Source of the DNA: Parabacteroides sp. AD58
Lineage (GTDB): Bacteria; Bacteroidota; Bacteroidia; Bacteroidales; Tannerellaceae
Assembly: GCF_023744375.2 (NCBI RefSeq)
Contig: NZ_CP146284.1
Location: 2,790,001-2,854,000 of the forward strand
Reading direction: 5' to 3'
Length of the DNA stretch: 64,000 bases
The notes under the pieces were generated by a model that was not told the origin of the DNA, ran no database searches, and saw only the letters and a list, made by a program, of their open reading frames with translations. This document shows positions 63,133-64,000 of the stretch, piece by piece (positions within the stretch are counted from its first letter, which is position 1; each line of letters starts with the position of its first letter). The position numbers were made by a program, and so were the translations under genes.

Positions 63133-64000
63133 GATCTTTGAGCTTGTCTTTGTTTCTTCCTGAGATTTTGAGCCCAGTCTCCCGGTAATTGTCGAATGAT
63201 CCGTATCGGTTTTCGATTTCCTGATAGGCAATATTCAGGTACGATTCACTGACAGACAGCAGGACCGTCATTGTCTCTTGTGAATCCGAACTGAGTGAAG
63301 AAGCTGTTTTGGCCATAAATCCCGGGTTGATATAATGGTTGGAAGCCATATATTCCCGAGTAATGGATTCTTGTGAAATATCCAGAATGGAAAACAGAAA
63401 CGAGATAAAAATCCCGACCCGGTCTTTTCCCAACTCACCACTGATCAGTACCGGATAGTTTTTCTTATCGAGCAAGATGCGGAGCGCTTCTCCGAAGTCT
63501 TCCGTATTATTGGCGATAAAACGGATGTAGGCATCTTCCATGAAAAGAGAACCGTCCCGTTTACGTACCTTGTTTTCGAGAATACGCTGCATCATTTCGT
63601 CCTTATTGCCGCAGGGAATGGGGATGTGAATGATTTGCGTATTAGGGAAATAAATGGGTCTCTCTTTTACTTCATGAGCCGTCCGTAGATCAATGATGGT
63701 TTTGATACCGGCGGCACTCATCCGGATGGAATCCTGGGAGGTGAAGTTGTGTATATTGCCCGAACGGTAAATCTTCCCCCAGCGGATATGCCTGCCTTTC
63801 TTTGATTTATAGCCACCTACATCCCGGAAATTCTGGATTCCTTCCATAAAGGTGTACTGGGCCGCGATATCCTGTGGAAAATGATCGTTGAAGGTGATAC
63901 GGAAATACTTCCGCTGGATGTTATTCTCGGTGATGTAGCGGATAAAACCATCTTCTATCGGTGTTGTAATGGCCGGGTGGCTCATATCGAACTTGTCCGG
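63119..64000 (-). CDS. Tyrosine phosphatase-like protein lacking the catalytic cysteine (partial, 5' end off the window)
   Basis: At least 293 residues. The frame stays open past the ATG at 63985 to the edge (PDKFD before MSHPA), and homologs have a longer secreted N-terminus, so the true start probably lies outside. The Y_phosphatase3-type core shows MEGIQNFRDVGGYKSKKGRHIRWGKIYRSG and TIIDLRTAHEVKERP. Where relatives have HC-xx-GKDR the protein reads SGELGKDRVG, so both His and Cys are replaced. It is likely inactive as a classical phosphatase, or acts as a binding protein. The other key Asp and Arg residues remain. Confidence 0.75.
   Translation of the reverse strand, partial: PDKFDMSHPAITTPIEDGFIRYITENNIQRKYFRITFNDHFPQDIAAQYTFMEGIQNFRDVGGYKSKKGRHIRWGKIYRSGNIHNFTSQDSIRMSAAGIKTIIDLRTAHEVKERPIYFPNTQIIHIPIPCGNKDEMMQRILENKVRKRDGSLFMEDAYIRFIANNTEDFGEALRILLDKKNYPVLISGELGKDRVGIFISFLFSILDISQESITREYMASNHYINPGFMAKTASSLSSDSQETMTVLLSVSESYLNIAYQEIENRYGSFDNYRETGLKISGRNKDKLKDLLLK

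Noticed and set aside
1..64000. tRNA, rRNA, transposase and phage genes
   Set aside because: Intergenic regions were read for clover-leaf, rRNA and terminal-repeat patterns by eye and none was convincing. A dedicated search could still find a small RNA gene.

Overview
The window looks like chromosomal DNA of a gut Bacteroidales bacterium, most likely Parabacteroides or a close relative. This rests on promoter elements of the Bacteroidetes type (TAnnTTTG), on many Bacteroidetes-restricted families (DUF4271, DUF4251, DUF4136, DUF4254, DUF2723/GT117, outer-membrane beta-barrel receptors with a carboxypeptidase-like N-terminal domain), and on the rnpA-yidD-hemD-DUF4271 gene order. The genus is inferred from general knowledge, not from a search. 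I saw no rRNA, tRNA, CRISPR array, transposase or phage gene.

Layout. 1-6.4 kb holds housekeeping genes: topoisomerase IV subunit A (cut by the left edge), a GNAT acetyltransferase, the DUF4271-hemD-rnpA-yidD operon and a phosphofructokinase. 6.4-11 kb holds a GH3-family adenylating enzyme, three small envelope proteins and a DUF6261-like protein. 11-12.3 kb is a gene-poor stretch with degenerate 41-43 bp repeats and a near-perfect hairpin of about 175 bp. 12.3-22.1 kb carries a secreted protein with a type IX-like sorting tail, hflX, DUF4254, two envelope proteins, an array of 41-bp palindromic repeats and then a four-gene glycosyltransferase operon that includes a glycosyltransferase-kinase fusion. 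22.2-37.9 kb has an AraC regulator, an S37-type peptidase, queG, a Fic protein whose promoter and coding region share 21-bp phased repeats, a polysaccharide deacetylase with a GT117 membrane enzyme, a PHP-like lipoprotein, a nucleotide phosphodiesterase, a Na/Pi transporter, a nucleoside kinase and a DMT transporter.

37.9-46.1 kb is the main accessory region. It has a membrane TPR regulator, a frameshifted small secreted protein, two outer-membrane beta-barrel receptors, a stand-alone LytTR regulator with a matching 21-bp repeat operator candidate, a broken PqqD-like gene and the first 33 codons of a C39-peptidase ABC exporter running straight into a terminator. It reads as an eroded and recombined peptide-export and surface-receptor locus. 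A second, simpler copy of the same idea (frameshifted TPR regulator plus beta-barrel receptor) lies at 56.5-60.6 kb.

46.1-56.3 kb is mostly housekeeping: a YitT protein, leuS, a lipoprotein, a C1 aminopeptidase, a Dabb protein, a C69 dipeptidase and a DEAD-box helicase. 60.9-63.1 kb is a small redox operon (HxlR regulator, MDR oxidoreductase, flavodoxin-ferredoxin). The right edge cuts a tyrosine-phosphatase-like gene that has lost the catalytic cysteine of the family motif.
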